Part shown: piece by piece, positions 9,862 to 19,842 of the stretch
How positions within the stretch are numbered: the stretch's first letter is position 1
Layout: each line of letters opens with the position of its first letter
Source of the DNA: Polynucleobacter sp. AP-Sving-400A-A2
Lineage (GTDB): Bacteria > Pseudomonadota > Gammaproteobacteria > Burkholderiales > Burkholderiaceae
DNA length: 64,000 nt
Assembly (NCBI RefSeq): GCF_018688155.1
Contig: NZ_CP061312.1
Span: 1,860,001 to 1,924,000 of the forward strand
Direction of reading: 5' to 3'
Position numbers and translations under genes: made by a program
The notes under the pieces: model-generated
The model's input: only the letters and a program-made list of their open reading frames with translations
What the model was told of the DNA's origin: nothing
Databases searched by the model: none

Positions 9862-11382
9862 ATGGCAACGAACTATTTAAAGAAAATTTTATCGGCCCGA
9901 GTCTACGATGTAGCCAGGGAAACAGAGCTCCAAGTAGCCCCCGAACTCACAAAACGCTTAGGCAATCAAGTATTGCTCAAAAGAGAAGATAACCAGCCGG
10001 TTTTCTCATTCAAATTACGTGGCGCCTATAACAAAATGGCCCATTTACCCCCAGAGGCCCTAAAAAGGGGGGTAATCGCCGCTTCAGCAGGTAATCACGC
10101 CCAAGGCGTAGCCCTAGCGGCAGCGAAAATGAAGTGCAAAGCAGTCATCGTGATGCCCCTCACTACTCCTAGCCTCAAAATCGATGCCGTGAAGGCGCGA
10201 GGCGGCTCCTGGGTAGAAGTGATTTTGCATGGTGAATCCTACAGCGATGCCTTTAAATACTCTGAGCTTTTAGAGAAAAAGCGAGGGCTTACCTTTGTTC
10301 ATCCTTTTGATGACCCCGATGTAATTGCAGGACAAGGCACCATTGCCCTGGAAATCTTTCAGCAACACCAAGAGCCGATTGATGCCATTTTTGTTGCTAT
10401 TGGTGGTGGCGGCTTAATCGCTGGTATTGGGGAATATGTCAAAGCGGTCAGCCCCAAAACTAAAGTGATCGGCGTTCAATCTGTCGACTCGGATGCGATG
10501 AGAAGGTCACTTGAAGCCAACAAGCGTATCGAGATGAAAGATGTAGGTCTTTTTTCGGACGGCACGGCAGTGAAGTTGGTCGGTAAAGAAACTTTCCGTA
10601 TTTGCAAACGCGTAGTAGATGACATCATCACCGTGAATACCGATGAAATCTGTGCTGCGATCAATGATGTCTTTACGGACACCCGCAGTATCCTGGAGCC
10701 CGCTGGCGCCCTAGCTATTGCTGGTATGAAAAAGTATGTAGACAAGCATCGCTTGAAGAAGAAAACATTAGTAGCGATTGCTTGTGGTGCCAATATGAAT
10801 TTCAGTCGCCTGCGCTTTGTCGCAGAACGTGCCGACGTGGGTGAATTCCGCGAAGCTGTTTTTGCAGTGACGATACCAGAGGAACGTGGCTCCTTCAGAC
10901 GCTTCTGTGAATTACTCGGCAATCGCAATGTCACTGAATTTAACTATCGTATTGCTGATCAAAGTGAAGCTCATATCTTTGTAGGCATCGGGACACAAAA
11001 GGCAAGTGACAGCAATACGATTGCAAAGCATTTCCGTAAAGCAAAGTTTGCAACAATCGATCTGACTCATGATGAGCTAGCGAAGTCACACTTACGCCAC
11101 ATGGTAGGCGGCCGCTCAGCCCTCGCTCAAGATGAGTTACTTTACCGCTTTGAATTTCCGGAGCGCCCAGGTGCACTCATGAAGTTCCTCACGAGTATGG
11201 CGCCAAACTGGAATATCAGCCTGTTCCATTATCGTAATCATGGTGCAGACTATGGCCGTATTCTCGTTGGCTTGCAAGTGCCTAAAAATGAGCAAAAGAA
11301 ATTCCAAAGTTTCTTAGCATCACTTGGCTATCCGCATTGGAATGAAACCGATAACCCGGCTTATCGCCTTTTTCTCAAATAA
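9862..11382 (+). CDS. ilvA: Threonine ammonia-lyase, biosynthetic
   Basis: PLP enzyme converting threonine to 2-oxobutanoate, the first committed step of isoleucine synthesis. 506 residues, the length of the long biosynthetic form. The PLP-lysine motif FSFKLRGAYNK is near residue 52, the glycine-rich phosphate loop GGGGLIAG near 176, and two C-terminal ACT-like regulatory domains (about 325-506) are expected to bind isoleucine and valine. It starts 135 bases from the divergent oxidoreductase gene; a short inverted repeat GGGCTTAGAGCCC lies between them at 9830-9842. A 5'-nucleotidase gene follows after 13 bases. Confidence 0.95.
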   Translation: MATNYLKKILSARVYDVARETELQVAPELTKRLGNQVLLKREDNQPVFSFKLRGAYNKMAHLPPEALKRGVIAASAGNHAQGVALAAAKMKCKAVIVMPLTTPSLKIDAVKARGGSWVEVILHGESYSDAFKYSELLEKKRGLTFVHPFDDPDVIAGQGTIALEIFQQHQEPIDAIFVAIGGGGLIAGIGEYVKAVSPKTKVIGVQSVDSDAMRRSLEANKRIEMKDVGLFSDGTAVKLVGKETFRICKRVVDDIITVNTDEICAAINDVFTDTRSILEPAGALAIAGMKKYVDKHRLKKKTLVAIACGANMNFSRLRFVAERADVGEFREAVFAVTIPEERGSFRRFCELLGNRNVTEFNYRIADQSEAHIFVGIGTQKASDSNTIAKHFRKAKFATIDLTHDELAKSHLRHMVGGRSALAQDELLYRFEFPERPGALMKFLTSMAPNWNISLFHYRNHGADYGRILVGLQVPKNEQKKFQSFLASLGYPHWNETDNPAYRLFLK

Positions 11383-11395
11383 GAGTTAATCCTTA

Positions 11396-12304
11396 ATGTC
11401 ATACACACTTACCGGAAAACTCGTTGTGGCGATTTCATCGCGCGCACTATTTGATTTCGAGGAAGAGAATCGTATCTTCGAATCTACTGATGACAGCGCT
11501 TATATGAAGTTGCAATTAGAGCGCCTATCTAAGGCTGCTCAAACAGGCGTTGCGTTTCCATTGGTAAAGAAGTTGTTAGCCTTTAATGAAGAAGGTGAAC
11601 AACGTGTCGAGGTGGTGATTCTCTCTCGTAATGACCCGGTGAGTGGCTTACGCGTATTCCGCTCAGCTGAACACCATGGCCTTCATTTAGAGCGTGGTGT
11701 ATTCACCAGAGGGCGCCCACCCTATCACTACCTGCGGTCTTTACATGCCAACCTCTTTCTCTCTGCGAATGAAGATGATGTGCGTGCCACGATTGATGCA
11801 GGGTTTCCTGCAGCTCGCGTCTATCCAGAATCTAGCAAAACTGCAGAGTCTCATCCCAATGAAATTCGTATCGCATTTGACGGAGATGCCGTTCTCTTTT
11901 CTGATGAAGCGGAGCAAGTCTTTCAGAGCGAAGGCTTGGTAGCCTTTGTCGATCATGAAAGCAAAAAAGCTGCTATCCCTCTGCCACCCGGCCCATTTAA
12001 ACCTTTGCTAGAAGCGCTCCATCGTTTACAACGTACTACTAGCGAGAAAGGGATGCGCATTCGTACTGCCTTGGTAACCGCTCGCTCTGCACCTGCACAT
12101 GAGCGCGCTATACGCACACTGATGGCCTGGGGTGTTGATGTTGATGAAGCCATGTTTCTTGGTGGACTTTCCAAAAGTGAATTCCTCCGCGAGTTTGAGC
12201 CAGACTTTTTCTTTGATGACCAAACGGGTCACTGCCAATCTGCTGCTTCAGTAGCACCGACTGGTCACGTGGTATCTGGTGTATCTAATAAGCCTAAAAA
12301 CTAA
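11396..12304 (+). CDS. 5'-nucleotidase, cytosolic type I-like family
   Basis: A 302-residue protein resembling the bacterial 5'-nucleotidase family related to eukaryotic cytosolic 5'-nucleotidase I, which dephosphorylates nucleoside monophosphates. Features include the opening LVVAISSRALFDFEEEN with a possible catalytic aspartate, RIAFDGDAVLFSDEAE (about 160-175) and a C-terminal FFDDQTGHC stretch that may bind metal. It sits in a tight ilvA-nucleotidase-queF run and its stop codon overlaps the A of the queF ATG. Family call is good; the actual substrate is unknown. Confidence 0.85.
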   Translation: MSYTLTGKLVVAISSRALFDFEEENRIFESTDDSAYMKLQLERLSKAAQTGVAFPLVKKLLAFNEEGEQRVEVVILSRNDPVSGLRVFRSAEHHGLHLERGVFTRGRPPYHYLRSLHANLFLSANEDDVRATIDAGFPAARVYPESSKTAESHPNEIRIAFDGDAVLFSDEAEQVFQSEGLVAFVDHESKKAAIPLPPGPFKPLLEALHRLQRTTSEKGMRIRTALVTARSAPAHERAIRTLMAWGVDVDEAMFLGGLSKSEFLREFEPDFFFDDQTGHCQSAASVAPTGHVVSGVSNKPKN

Positions 12305-13131
12305 TGTCGATACTTACACTTGGTCAAGCAACGCCATATCCCGATCAATATGATCCAAGCTTGCTATTCCCCATTCCCCGCTCTGAGAATCGCCTCAAAC
12401 TCGACATCAAAGCAAATCAAGCCCTTCCTTTTGTAGGCGTCGATATTTGGAATGCCTTTGAGCTTAGCTGGCTCAATAAAAAAGGTAAGCCTCAGATTGC
12501 TTTAGCAGAATTTCAGGTTCCAGCTGATACGCCAAACATGGTTGAATCTAAATCATTCAAGCTCTACCTCAATAGTTTCAATAGCGCCCGCTTTGAAGAT
12601 GAAGCAGCAGTTCGTGAACGATTGATTGCTGATTTATCAGCAGTAGCAGGCGGCAAGATTGCTACCCGCATTAATCCAACTGAAGCGGTTGCCAAAAAAG
12701 GTATGCAGGAGATGAGTGGCGTGCTGATGGACCGCCTTGATATCGAGATCGATCCCAGCTTATCTGCAGACCCAGCCTTGCTGGAGGTCAATGAATCTTT
12801 TGGACCAATCGAGCAGTGCTTAGTTTCTCATTTACTCAAATCCAATTGCCCAGTGACTGGTCAACCAGATTGGGCTAGCGTGCAAATTCGTTACCAAGGT
12901 CGGCCGATTTTAGAAGAAGGTTTACTACGCTATCTCATCGGCTTTAGGCAATTAGGCGAGTTTCATGAGCATTGTGTTGAAACTATCTTCACCGATATCA
13001 AGCGCCAGTGCAAACCAGAGAAACTCTCTGTCTACGCGCGCTACACTCGACGTGGTGGGCTCGATATCAATCCCTTCCGGACTGATCATAATTCGCCTTG
13101 GCCAGAAAATCTTCGCCACGCAAGGCAGTAA
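12304..13131 (+). CDS. queF: NADPH-dependent 7-cyano-7-deazaguanine reductase
   Basis: Reduces preQ0 to preQ1 in queuosine biosynthesis. 275 residues, the two-domain (tandem T-fold) QueF form. The nucleophilic cysteine lies in SNCPVTGQPDW (about 180-190), with the downstream aspartate of the same motif as proton donor, and the NADPH-binding ESKSFKLYLNSFN segment is at about 80-92. The start overlaps the upstream nucleotidase stop by one base, so the two are probably coupled. The gene ends just before a strong two-way terminator at 13151-13174. Confidence 0.95.
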   Translation: MSILTLGQATPYPDQYDPSLLFPIPRSENRLKLDIKANQALPFVGVDIWNAFELSWLNKKGKPQIALAEFQVPADTPNMVESKSFKLYLNSFNSARFEDEAAVRERLIADLSAVAGGKIATRINPTEAVAKKGMQEMSGVLMDRLDIEIDPSLSADPALLEVNESFGPIEQCLVSHLLKSNCPVTGQPDWASVQIRYQGRPILEEGLLRYLIGFRQLGEFHEHCVETIFTDIKRQCKPEKLSVYARYTRRGGLDINPFRTDHNSPWPENLRHARQ

Positions 13132-13150
13132 GAACATCAGCAGTTAAATA

Positions 13151-13174
13151 AAAAGCCCTTCTTGAAGGGCTTTT
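13151..13174. terminator. Bidirectional terminator between queF and ssb
   Basis: AAAAGCCCTT and AAGGGCTTTT form a perfect ten-base-pair stem around a CTTG loop, with T-rich sequence on the right for the plus strand and an A-run on the left that reads as T on the minus strand. It sits between the convergent queF and ssb genes and can serve both. Confidence 0.9.
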
Positions 13175-13204
13175 TATCTTGGACAAAACGAATGAACGTG
13201 GTCC

Positions 13205-13660
13205 TTAAAACGGAATATCGTCATCCATTGCGCCAAGGGATGCCGCATTAGAAGATGTTGGCGCAGAGTTCTCAACCGGCTTTGAGCGGCTGTAGCTTTC
13301 ACCACCATCACCGCTGCCACCAACTGGCTTGCCACCCAGCATTTGCATTGTTTCTGCAACGATCTCAGTGGAATATTTTTCTTGACCACTAGCATCAGTC
13401 CATTTACGTGTGCGTAAACGACCTTCTACATAAACCTGTGAACCTTTTTTGAGATATTGACCAGCGATCTCTGCAAGTTTTCCAAAGAATGCAACACGGT
13501 GCCATTCTGTGGTTTCTTTCATTTCACCAGACTGCTTATCTTTGTAACGATCTGATGTCGCTACTGAAATATTAGTTACTGCGTCGCCGCTTGGCATATA
13601 ACGCGTTTCTGGATCACGTCCTACGTTACCTACGATGATGACCTTATTTACCGAAGCCAT
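13205..13660 (-). CDS. ssb: Single-stranded DNA-binding protein
   Basis: Binds single-stranded DNA as a tetramer during replication, repair and recombination. 151 residues with an OB-fold (about 1-112, beginning [20 protein letters not shown]), a short serine/glycine-rich linker and the acidic C-terminal tip DDDIPF that recruits partner proteins. A good ribosome site GGGAGA precedes the ATG. It lies beside uvrA, as is common, but on the opposite strand with an MFS gene between; the MFS gene lies upstream on the same strand, 80 bases away. Confidence 0.97.
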   Translation of the reverse strand: MASVNKVIIVGNVGRDPETRYMPSGDAVTNISVATSDRYKDKQSGEMKETTEWHRVAFFGKLAEIAGQYLKKGSQVYVEGRLRTRKWTDASGQEKYSTEIVAETMQMLGGKPVGGSGDGGESYSRSKPVENSAPTSSNAASLGAMDDDIPF

Positions 13661-13740
13661 GTTGTCTCCCGAAGAAAAATAATACGATTAATTAAATCTG
13701 AAATGTAGCTAAAAAATAAATGGAATCAGTAAAGCTACAA

Positions 13741-14895
13741 CTATGCCTTTGCAGGTAATTCGCGCATCGACCAAGCAATTATAAGCCAGCACAAAAGCAA
13801 TGCTGCACCCATGACAAAGACCGATAAATCACCATGGGCATCCATTAACCAACCCCCAATAACGGCACCTGTAAAGAGGCCAATCGACTGAGTAGTGTTG
13901 TAAACGCCCAGAGCAGTTCCTTTGGATTCTTTTGCATAACGAGTCACTAACGAGGGTTGCAGCGCCTCAAGTAGGTTAAAGCCCACAAAGTAAACCAGCA
14001 ATGCCACTGCAATCAGCATTACGGATGAGGCCTGAGTGAAGATAATTTCAGCAATAATTAGAAGAACGATCGCTATTAATAAAACCAGTCGTATGCGCTG
14101 TTTTTTCTCACCATATATCAAGAGTGGAACCATAAACACAAAAGAGAGTAAGACGACTGAGAGATAAACTTGCCAGTGTGCACTCAGCGGAAATCCTGCT
14201 TGCTCTAATAGACGTGGCACCACTAAAAACATAGCTACTTGGGTGGCGTTCAAAACAAACACTCCCACATTGAGGCGCATGAGCTCTGGACGCAAAAATA
14301 CAAGCTTCAGTGAATCTTGCTTTGCATAAACCTCAGGCTTGTTATTTGGTAATACAAAATAGGCTACTACCATCGCTGTAGCACCTAAGATTGCCAATAC
14401 TAAAAACATCCCGCTTAAGCTAATCATGCGATAAAGCGGAGCAGCAACAACCAGTGAAACGGCAAACGATAATGAAATACTAGCGCCGACCAAGGCCATG
14501 GCTTGACTGCGCACTTGCTCCCGAGTGAGGTCAGCAACCCAAGCAGAGACTGCTGCTGAAATTGCTCCAGCGCCCATAACGCCTCTTCCAATGGCGATCC
14601 AAAGCAAATCGTCCTTTGCTGCGCAAATCAACGCTCCAGCAACAAACAAGGACAGACCCCATAAAACGACTGTTTTTCGACCGATTCGATCAGAAAGCCT
14701 ACCTAAAGGAATGTGGAAGCAGGCCTGAACAATATTGAAAATACCCAGTGCTAGCCCTATCAGAAGCGCTTGGTCGCCTCCAGGCAAGTCTTTAGCATGG
14801 ATGCTAAAAACGGGTAAAAGCAAAAAAAGGCCCAGCATACGAAGGCCAAAAATGCCGGCTAAAGCCAAAGTGGAGCGAAGTTCAGAAGGATTCAT
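13741..14895 (-). CDS. MFS transporter, drug-exporter-like
   Basis: A 384-residue integral membrane protein with about twelve hydrophobic segments and the major facilitator loop motif GRLSDRIGRKTV after the second helix (about residues 63-74). Related proteins near uvrA/ssb are annotated as MFS efflux transporters, but the substrate cannot be inferred. Its start codon is 37 bases from the divergent uvrA start, so the two promoters must overlap or lie within the opposing 5' ends. Confidence 0.9.
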   Translation of the reverse strand: MNPSELRSTLALAGIFGLRMLGLFLLLPVFSIHAKDLPGGDQALLIGLALGIFNIVQACFHIPLGRLSDRIGRKTVVLWGLSLFVAGALICAAKDDLLWIAIGRGVMGAGAISAAVSAWVADLTREQVRSQAMALVGASISLSFAVSLVVAAPLYRMISLSGMFLVLAILGATAMVVAYFVLPNNKPEVYAKQDSLKLVFLRPELMRLNVGVFVLNATQVAMFLVVPRLLEQAGFPLSAHWQVYLSVVLLSFVFMVPLLIYGEKKQRIRLVLLIAIVLLIIAEIIFTQASSVMLIAVALLVYFVGFNLLEALQPSLVTRYAKESKGTALGVYNTTQSIGLFTGAVIGGWLMDAHGDLSVFVMGAALLLCWLIIAWSMRELPAKA

Positions 14896-14932
14896 GGGAA
14901 AGAGCTATATTAACAAGTTACGCTAAAAAATC

Positions 14933-17824
14933 ATGAATAACGAAATCAAGATCCGCGGTGCCCGCACCCACAACCTCAAAAACATTAATCTAGATATCCC
15001 TAGAGAGAAATTAGTCGTTTTGACCGGCCTATCTGGCTCAGGCAAAAGCTCATTGGCTTTTGACACCCTGTACGCCGAAGGTCAGCGTCGCTATGTAGAG
15101 TCCCTATCTGCTTATGCCCGCCAATTCTTGCAACTGATGGAAAAGCCTGATGTCGATACGATTGAAGGTCTATCACCGGCAATCTCGATTGAGCAAAAAG
15201 CGACCAGCCATAATCCCCGCTCGACTGTGGGTACGGTTACAGAAATTCATGACTACCTACGCTTGTTGTTTGCGCGTGCTGGAACCCCGCACTGTCCAGA
15301 CCATGATCTGCCATTAGAGGCGCAAAGCGTTTCTCAAATGGTTGATACCGTTTTAGCTATGCCAGAAGACACGAAGCTCATGATCTTGGCTCCCGTGGTG
15401 AGTGAGCGTAAGGGTGAGTTCGTGGACTTATTCCAAGATCTTCAGGCTCAAGGCTTTGTACGCTTTCGTGTGCGCTCTGGTGGCGGCACAACCAATACAG
15501 CCAAAGCAGAGATCTTTGAAGTAGATCAATTGCCAGTACTAAAGAAGAACGATAAGCATTCAATTGAAGTAGTCGTAGATCGCATTAAAGTGCGTCCAGA
15601 TATTCAGCAGCGCGTAGCGGAATCTTTTGAAACTGCTCTGCGCCTTGCGGACGGCAAGGCCATGATTGTCAACATGGATACCGGCAAGGAGATGATTTTC
15701 TCCAGCAAGTTTGCCTGCCCAATTTGCTCCTACTCATTACAAGAGCTTGAGCCACGCCTCTTCTCTTTTAATAATCCGATGGGTGCATGTCCTTCTTGTG
15801 ATGGCCTGGGCCATCAATCCTTCTTTGATCCTAAGCGCATTGTTGCTCACCCAGACTTATCGCTGGCCTCTGGTGCAATTAAAGGCTGGGATCGTCGTAA
15901 TCAGTTTTATTTCAAGCTCTTACAAACACTTGCCAAGCATGGCGGGTTTGATGTTGAGAAACCTTTTGAGACTCTCAATAAGAAACAGCAAGATCTGATT
16001 TTATTAGGCTCGGGCGATGTCACTATTCCTTTTGAATACATCAATGAGCGCGGCAAAAATAGCACTCGTGAGCATGCCTTTGAAGGTATTGTTGCTAATT
16101 TTGAACGCCGCTATCGTGAGACTGACTCGGCTACTGTTCGAGAAGAATTATCACGCTACCAAAACGTACAAACCTGCCCAGCATGTAGTGGCAGTCGTTT
16201 GCGCAAAGAGGCGCGCTTTGTCAAAGTCGGTGAAGGTAAGCAATCACGCGCGATTTATCAAATCAGCGCCCTTCCCCTGAAGGAAGCTAAAGAATATTTT
16301 GAAGCTTTAGAGCTCAAAGGTGCGAAACGAGAAATCGCCGACAAGATTGTGAAAGAAATTGGTTCACGTCTGCGCTTTCTAAACGATGTCGGCTTAGACT
16401 ACTTGTCACTAGAACGGAGTGCAGATACTCTCTCTGGTGGTGAAGCGCAGCGGATTCGCCTAGCATCACAAATTGGCTCCGGTCTTACAGGCGTCATGTA
16501 CGTATTGGATGAACCTTCTATTGGCTTACATCAACGTGATAACGATCGTCTTATCGGCACCCTGAAGCATTTGCGTGACCTAGGCAACAGCGTGCTGGTG
16601 GTTGAGCATGATGAAGATATGATCCGCGCATCTGACTATGTAATTGATATTGGTCCCGGTGCTGGAGTGCATGGCGGTGAAGTGGTAGCCGAGGGCACGC
16701 CTGCAGAAGTGGAGGCCAATCCTAAATCACTCACTGGCGCCTACTTATCAGGGCGGGAATGGATCGCCGTTCCTGAAAAACGTATTCCAGTAAATGATAA
16801 GTTCTTAGAAATTATTGGCGCACGTGGTAACAACTTGCAATCCGTTCACGCTAAGATTCCTGTCGGCTTATTAACCTGTGTCACTGGCGTATCTGGCTCA
16901 GGTAAATCTACTCTCATCAACGACACATTGCACCATGCAGTTGCTCATCATATCTACGGCTCTAATGCAGAACCTGCGGCACATGATGCTATTAAAGGTC
17001 TTGAAAACTTTGACAAGGTCATCAGCGTCGACCAATCCCCGATTGGTAGAACCCCACGCTCAAACCCAGCCACTTACACTGGATTATTCACGCCTATCAG
17101 AGAACTCTTTTGTGGCGTGCCTGCTGCACGCGAGCGCGGCTATGAGGCAGGACGTTTTTCTTTCAACGTCAAGGGTGGTCGTTGTGATGCCTGTGAAGGT
17201 GATGGCGTTATTAAAGTAGAGATGCATTTTTTACCAGACGTATATGTTCCTTGCGATGTCTGTCACGGTAAGCGCTATAACCGCGAAACTTTAGATATTC
17301 GTTACAAAGGTAAGAATATCCATGAAGTGTTGTCGATGACTATCGAACAAGCCCATGAATTCTTTGAAGCTGTTCCAATCGTCAAACGAAAGCTCAAAAC
17401 CTTGCTCGATGTAGGCTTAGGTTATGTAAAGTTAGGCCAAAGCGCTACGACTTTGTCTGGCGGTGAAGCGCAACGCGTCAAACTCTCTTTAGAGCTTTCC
17501 AAACGCGATACTGGCAGAACGCTCTACATCTTGGATGAGCCAACTACGGGCTTGCATTTCCATGACATTCAATTATTGCTGACTGTTCTTCAGACCCTGA
17601 AGAAGCAAGGCAACACGATCGTCATCATTGAGCACAACTTAGATGTGATCAAAACTGCCGATTGGATTATTGACTTGGGACCTAAAGGTGGCGCTGGTGG
17701 TGGGCAGATTATTGCTACTGGCACACCCGAAGAGGTTGCGAAGAATGAGGCTAGCTTTACCGGGCACTACTTAGCGCCACTATTGGTTCGCAAACAACCC
17801 GTTGCGGCTAAAAAGAAAAAGTAA
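14933..17824 (+). CDS. uvrA: Excinuclease ABC subunit A
   Basis: DNA damage-recognition ATPase of nucleotide excision repair, working with UvrB. 963 residues. The first Walker [14 protein letters not shown] is near residue 31, a CPIC zinc module around 262, the first ABC signature [12 protein letters not shown], the second Walker [11 protein letters not shown] near 656, a second zinc module with CDACEGDG and CDVCHG, and the second signature [11 protein letters not shown]. The C-terminus ends in a lysine-rich tail. I looked for a LexA-type operator in the 37-base gap upstream and saw none. Confidence 0.98.
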   Translation: MNNEIKIRGARTHNLKNINLDIPREKLVVLTGLSGSGKSSLAFDTLYAEGQRRYVESLSAYARQFLQLMEKPDVDTIEGLSPAISIEQKATSHNPRSTVGTVTEIHDYLRLLFARAGTPHCPDHDLPLEAQSVSQMVDTVLAMPEDTKLMILAPVVSERKGEFVDLFQDLQAQGFVRFRVRSGGGTTNTAKAEIFEVDQLPVLKKNDKHSIEVVVDRIKVRPDIQQRVAESFETALRLADGKAMIVNMDTGKEMIFSSKFACPICSYSLQELEPRLFSFNNPMGACPSCDGLGHQSFFDPKRIVAHPDLSLASGAIKGWDRRNQFYFKLLQTLAKHGGFDVEKPFETLNKKQQDLILLGSGDVTIPFEYINERGKNSTREHAFEGIVANFERRYRETDSATVREELSRYQNVQTCPACSGSRLRKEARFVKVGEGKQSRAIYQISALPLKEAKEYFEALELKGAKREIADKIVKEIGSRLRFLNDVGLDYLSLERSADTLSGGEAQRIRLASQIGSGLTGVMYVLDEPSIGLHQRDNDRLIGTLKHLRDLGNSVLVVEHDEDMIRASDYVIDIGPGAGVHGGEVVAEGTPAEVEANPKSLTGAYLSGREWIAVPEKRIPVNDKFLEIIGARGNNLQSVHAKIPVGLLTCVTGVSGSGKSTLINDTLHHAVAHHIYGSNAEPAAHDAIKGLENFDKVISVDQSPIGRTPRSNPATYTGLFTPIRELFCGVPAARERGYEAGRFSFNVKGGRCDACEGDGVIKVEMHFLPDVYVPCDVCHGKRYNRETLDIRYKGKNIHEVLSMTIEQAHEFFEAVPIVKRKLKTLLDVGLGYVKLGQSATTLSGGEAQRVKLSLELSKRDTGRTLYILDEPTTGLHFHDIQLLLTVLQTLKKQGNTIVIIEHNLDVIKTADWIIDLGPKGGAGGGQIIATGTPEEVAKNEASFTGHYLAPLLVRKQPVAAKKKK

Positions 17825-17848
17825 TTCTACTGAGTCAGTTGAATGACG

Positions 17849-19831
17849 TCATCCGAGCAATTTAGATTCAGCTAAATCAGTCGCTTCTGAATTGCCCGAC
17901 AGCACCAAAATATCGTTGGCTTGCAAACGCAATTCTGGGGTGAGCTCTAATTTGACGTAGTCAGAGCCACCCACTTTTCGCCTGACTGCTTGCACGCTCA
18001 CACCTTCATTTTCAAGATGCAACTCTTCAAGTGTCTGCCCAATACTAGCCGACTCAGGCAGTAAAGTAACTGAGTGTAAGCGCCATGATTCCTTGGTGTC
18101 CACCTCATCATTAACGCCACGGAAGTAGCCGCGCAACAGGCTATAACGAGCTTCACGTGCGCCAGTAATGCGACGCACTACCTTACGCATGGGTACACCC
18201 ATGATCAGTAAGACGTGGGATGCCATCATCAAGCTACCTTCAATCAACTCTGGCACCACCTCGGTCGCCCCAGCTGCTTGTAACTTAGCTAAATCTGCAT
18301 CATCTTTAGTGCGTACCAATACCGTCATGCCAGGACGCAAGTGCTCGACTTGATGCAATACTTTAAAGCTAGCTGGTGTGTCTGCATAAGTAATCACGAC
18401 TGCCTTCGCTCTCGCCAATCCCGCTGCAACTAAATAATTTTCTCGACTAGCGTCACCATAGACCACGTTATCGCCAGCTGCGGCAGCTTCCTTTACGCGA
18501 TCAGGATCCATGTCTAATGCAATGTAAGGAATTTTTTCTTGATCGAGCATGCGGGCTAGGCTTTGGCCGGAACGACCAAAGCCACAAATGACCACATGAT
18601 TTTCTGTGCGGACACTTTTTGCCGCAACACGTGTCAGTGCCAGTGATTGCAACAACCACTCATTGCTAGAAAAACGCATCGCGATACGATCGCTATGTTG
18701 AATTAAGAAAGGCGCACCAAACATCGACAGTAGCATTGCTGCCAATATAGCTTGACTTAAAGCAGGGTCAATCAAATCCAAACCATCAATTTGATTTAAA
18801 AGTACGAAACCGAATTCACCAGCCTGCGCCAAACTTAAGCCCGTCCGAATAGAAATGCCAGGACTTGAACCGAAAGCGCGTGACAATACAGCAATTAAGC
18901 CAAACTTAAATATCAACGGGCCGATTAATAAGATTGAAACCAGTATCCACTGTTGATAAATCACTTCAAAATCTAACAGCATGCCAACGGTGATAAAGAA
19001 GAGGCCCAAGAGCACATCTTTGAAAGGCTTAACGTCTTCTTCCACTTGATGGCGATAGGGCGTTTCGGCAATTAACATCCCGGCCAAGAAAGCCCCTAAG
19101 GCTAGCGATAAGCCAAAGTGTTCAGTCAGTCCTGCCATCCCCAAAACAATCAACAAGAGGTTGAGCATGAACAATTCTTGGGAGCGCAATTTAGCAACCA
19201 AACCGAACCAACGACTCATTAAGGTTTGGCCAATCACAAAAATGAGTACTAGAGCTACCGTGATCTTGATGGATGCTGCAGTCAGGGCTAAAAATAGGTC
19301 CCCAGCATTCTTACCGAGCGAAGGTAACAAAATCAGCAGGAAAACTACCGCCAAGTCCTGAAAGAGCAAAATACCGATGATGTTGCGCCCATGCTCTGTT
19401 TCAATTTCGGAGCGATCAGAAATGAGTTTGGTAACGATAGCTGTGGAGGACATTGCTAAAGCGCCCCCTAGCGCTATAGCAGCCTGCCAAGAAATAGGGT
19501 AAATCCAGTTCATCAGCAAACTGGCTGGGACCGCTAGGAGCATGGTCAAAATGACCTGGCTGCCGCCTAAGCCAAATACGATAGTCCGCATGGCCCGAAG
19601 CTTATGGAGGTTGAATTCCAGGCCAATTGAGAACATCAAGAAAACCACGCCAAATTCAGCCAAATACTTGACTGTGGCGGAATCATTGGCTAAACCAAGG
19701 GCATGTGGCCCAATCAGAACGCCAATAGCCAGATAGCCCAAAATAGGGGGTAGTCCAAAATAGCGGAAAATAACTACTCCGGCCACTGCGGAGGCCAGCA
19801 AGATGAGAGTTAATTGAAGGACTGACGGCAT
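17849..19831 (-). CDS. CPA2-family monovalent cation:proton antiporter with TrkA domains (KefB-like)
   Basis: A 660-residue inner-membrane protein: an N-terminal Na+/H+-exchanger domain with about twelve membrane segments (1-385), then a cytoplasmic RCK/TrkA-N domain (about 410-530, nucleotide-binding VVICGFGRSGQSLA) and a TrkA-C domain (about 575-655). This is the architecture of KefB/KefC and related potassium or sodium antiporters; the ion cannot be decided from sequence. It converges on uvrA with 24 bases between stops, and its start lies only 11 bases from the divergent kdsD start. Confidence 0.92.
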   Translation of the reverse strand: MPSVLQLTLILLASAVAGVVIFRYFGLPPILGYLAIGVLIGPHALGLANDSATVKYLAEFGVVFLMFSIGLEFNLHKLRAMRTIVFGLGGSQVILTMLLAVPASLLMNWIYPISWQAAIALGGALAMSSTAIVTKLISDRSEIETEHGRNIIGILLFQDLAVVFLLILLPSLGKNAGDLFLALTAASIKITVALVLIFVIGQTLMSRWFGLVAKLRSQELFMLNLLLIVLGMAGLTEHFGLSLALGAFLAGMLIAETPYRHQVEEDVKPFKDVLLGLFFITVGMLLDFEVIYQQWILVSILLIGPLIFKFGLIAVLSRAFGSSPGISIRTGLSLAQAGEFGFVLLNQIDGLDLIDPALSQAILAAMLLSMFGAPFLIQHSDRIAMRFSSNEWLLQSLALTRVAAKSVRTENHVVICGFGRSGQSLARMLDQEKIPYIALDMDPDRVKEAAAAGDNVVYGDASRENYLVAAGLARAKAVVITYADTPASFKVLHQVEHLRPGMTVLVRTKDDADLAKLQAAGATEVVPELIEGSLMMASHVLLIMGVPMRKVVRRITGAREARYSLLRGYFRGVNDEVDTKESWRLHSVTLLPESASIGQTLEELHLENEGVSVQAVRRKVGGSDYVKLELTPELRLQANDILVLSGNSEATDLAESKLLG

Positions 19832-19842
19832 ATACTCACCCC

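Noticed and set aside
14896..14932. LexA box in the uvrA/MFS gap
   Set aside because: No CTGT-N8-ACAG-like sequence is present in the 37 bases.
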